Shown here: piece by piece, positions 62,873-64,000 of the stretch
Position numbering within the stretch: position 1 is the first letter of the stretch
Layout: each line of letters starts with the position of its first letter
The notes under the pieces: model-generated
Database searches by the model: none
What the model was told of the DNA's origin: nothing
What the model saw: only the letters and a program-made list of their open reading frames with translations
Assembly (NCBI GenBank): GCA_039621445.1
Contig: CP154955.1
Location: 37,303,123-37,367,122, forward strand
DNA length: 64,000 nucleotides
Reading direction: 5' to 3'
DNA from: Euglena gracilis
Taxonomy: Eukaryota; Euglenida; Euglenophyceae; Euglenales
Position numbers and translations under genes: made by a program

Positions 62873-63150
62873 CTAATGCACAAGTGGCCTAGGCTGGAAC
62901 AGCAGGGGTTGGGGACCCGCTGTCAGTGGCACCCCCTGCAGCACTGGGTATGCCGGCGGGGGCACGTACTGGTGCACTGGGGTCGGCGCGACGGGGTGGA
63001 GGCCGAGGGGGGCGGCTAGGTATGGTACACTCTGCATGATGGGCAGCGGCAGAGGTGGGGCTGTGTAGACGCTGGGGACCAGCGAGGGCCGTGGAACGCT
63101 GACGACGCTATCCTCTGCCTTGCCGCCTGGCAGCTGGGTCACCAGCAGGG
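62873..63150 (-). CDS. Proline-rich terminal exon
   Basis: Minus strand: the acceptor CTCCATGCAG abuts 63150; the frame gives LLVTQLPGGKAEDSVVSVPR, SLVPSVYTAPPLPLPIMQSV, PYLAAPLGLHPVAPTPVHQY, VPPPAYPVLQGVPL and stops at 62873-62875. Pro/Val/Tyr-rich low-complexity C-terminus, likely disordered. No family. A donor inside (CAG|GGGGTG has no GT at the border) is unlikely, so it is read as the last exon. Confidence 0.5.
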
Positions 63151-63391
63151 CTGCATGGAGAAGGCGGCGGGGGGAGGCGGGCACAGGTTGAGACTGGGTG
63201 GACGAGGTAAGAACACCTGTGCTGTGTTTTGTTACGGTGTCCTACAACAGGGACGGAGGGCAATATGGCAAAAAGAAATTCCCCGTCCCAGCACATCCAA
63301 TGAAAAAAATCCAAAAGAAAATCGCTGAATAAATGGCCACATTTTGGCGAAAACAATTCGACTTCAGGGTGAACAAAAAATGATATCTGGA

Positions 63392-63480
63392 ATCCTTGGA
63401 CCATCGCCCATCCATGGAAAATGGCCAAAAAAGAGCTTTTTTTTTGACTTCTTCATTTTTGAGCCCTTTTTTGAGCTCTG
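63392..63480. repeat. Copy of the 59.03-kb repeat
   Basis: ATCCTTGGACCATCGCCCAT then CCA, followed by AAAA and TTTTTGACTT/TTTTTGA.CCC blocks, shared with 59028-59120. Same orientation. Confidence 0.7.
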
Positions 63481-63489
63481 GACCAAGCT

Positions 63490-64000
63490 TCTGATTACCA
63501 ACAATGGGGAAGGCAACCCACTTAGTTGGGGGGTTGGTTTTGGACCTCGATGCCTGCCAACCAAACCTATTCTCCCATGAAAATGCCCACATTCGGGCCC
63601 CCAGCTCCTTTAGCGCCAGGGGATGTGCTAAACCCCCCTCCCCAAATAACCTGGCGGGGTGCCAAATTATTGGAATCAACTTTTTGGAGGCTATTTGGGC
63701 CCAATTTTTTAGCGTCCTTTGGGGCTTTTGCATTAAACTCCTCCCCAAAACCCCCCCCTCTGCGGAGGGGATTCCACAAAAAATGGGGCGCCAAATATTG
63801 CACCTGGCTGGGTGTGAGGAAGCAGGATGAGAGAATTCAAAAAAACCACACACAACCAAGCTGAAGGCTGGTTTGGGTGTTTCACTCCAAACAAAATGCG
63901 GCTGTGGTGTTGTTCTCTATGCGCCCCTGGTCACTGGGGGACTCTCTCCCACCTGTAGAGCGGGCCGTTGCGCTGCGATGTATGCCCTCTCGCGTGCGAG
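63490..64000. other. No gene seen
   Basis: Only short frames; no supported feature up to the window edge. Confidence 0.5.

Noticed and set aside
63865-64000. RNase H-like start at the right edge (CGCGVVLYAP)
   Set aside because: Too short, and no catalytic residue pattern within the window.

Overview
This window is eukaryotic nuclear DNA. Short GC-rich coding exons of about 90-280 bp, bounded by AG acceptors and mostly GTG-type GT donors and often phase-compatible, lie in long introns and intergenic DNA full of C/G homopolymers, microsatellites and transposon debris. Nothing identifies the species. Exon style, intron load and transposon mix suit a unicellular alga or other protist with a large repeat-rich genome. 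No bacterial operon, rRNA, tRNA or CRISPR signal was seen.

Layout: 1-0.6 kb holds a Ty3/gypsy RNase H fragment (minus strand) cut by an ATTGT microsatellite. 0.7-8.6 kb holds the best host gene, at least 11 plus-strand exons encoding a helical-repeat (HEAT-like) N-terminal half and a charged coiled-coil C-terminal half ending in an Arg/Asp/Glu tail. 9-24.8 kb holds a tandem duplication (9.5-11.75 kb), a 517-bp TIR element inside a TA microsatellite, and scattered candidate exons, several with membrane segments (16.0, 19.3, 20.0 kb). 24.85-33.0 kb is a near-complete 8.15-kb LINE flanked by a 19-bp target-site duplication. ORF1 ends in a leucine-zipper-like coil. ORF2 carries an APE endonuclease, reverse transcriptase, RNase H and CCHC knuckle, then a long C-terminal extension with two 186-bp in-frame repeats. 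33.6-41.7 kb holds three more host exons among hAT-type MITEs and foldback repeats. 42.0-51.7 kb is a broken Ty3/gypsy-like element on the minus strand (gag with CCHC knuckle, protease, a methylase-like block, RT with YIDD). 51.7-53.2 kb is a plus-strand tyrosine-recombinase pseudogene with a perfect 71-bp inverted repeat over and beyond its 3' end. 54.3-62.6 kb is nested DNA transposons, including a probable decayed hAT transposase split by a TA-flanked element that is itself split by a hAT MITE. 62.9-63.15 kb holds a minus-strand proline-rich terminal exon.

The strongest new observation is a set of short nonautonomous elements (379-437, 391, 283-296 and about 382 bp) with CAGG-type termini and 8-bp target duplications, four of them perfect, which places them in the hAT superfamily. 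Several share a GC-clamped core and a recurrent GGCGC-loop-GCGCC hairpin that also recurs elsewhere in the window. Many open frames are only by-products of GC-rich or microsatellite sequence and are left out. Exon borders come from splice motifs and phase alone.
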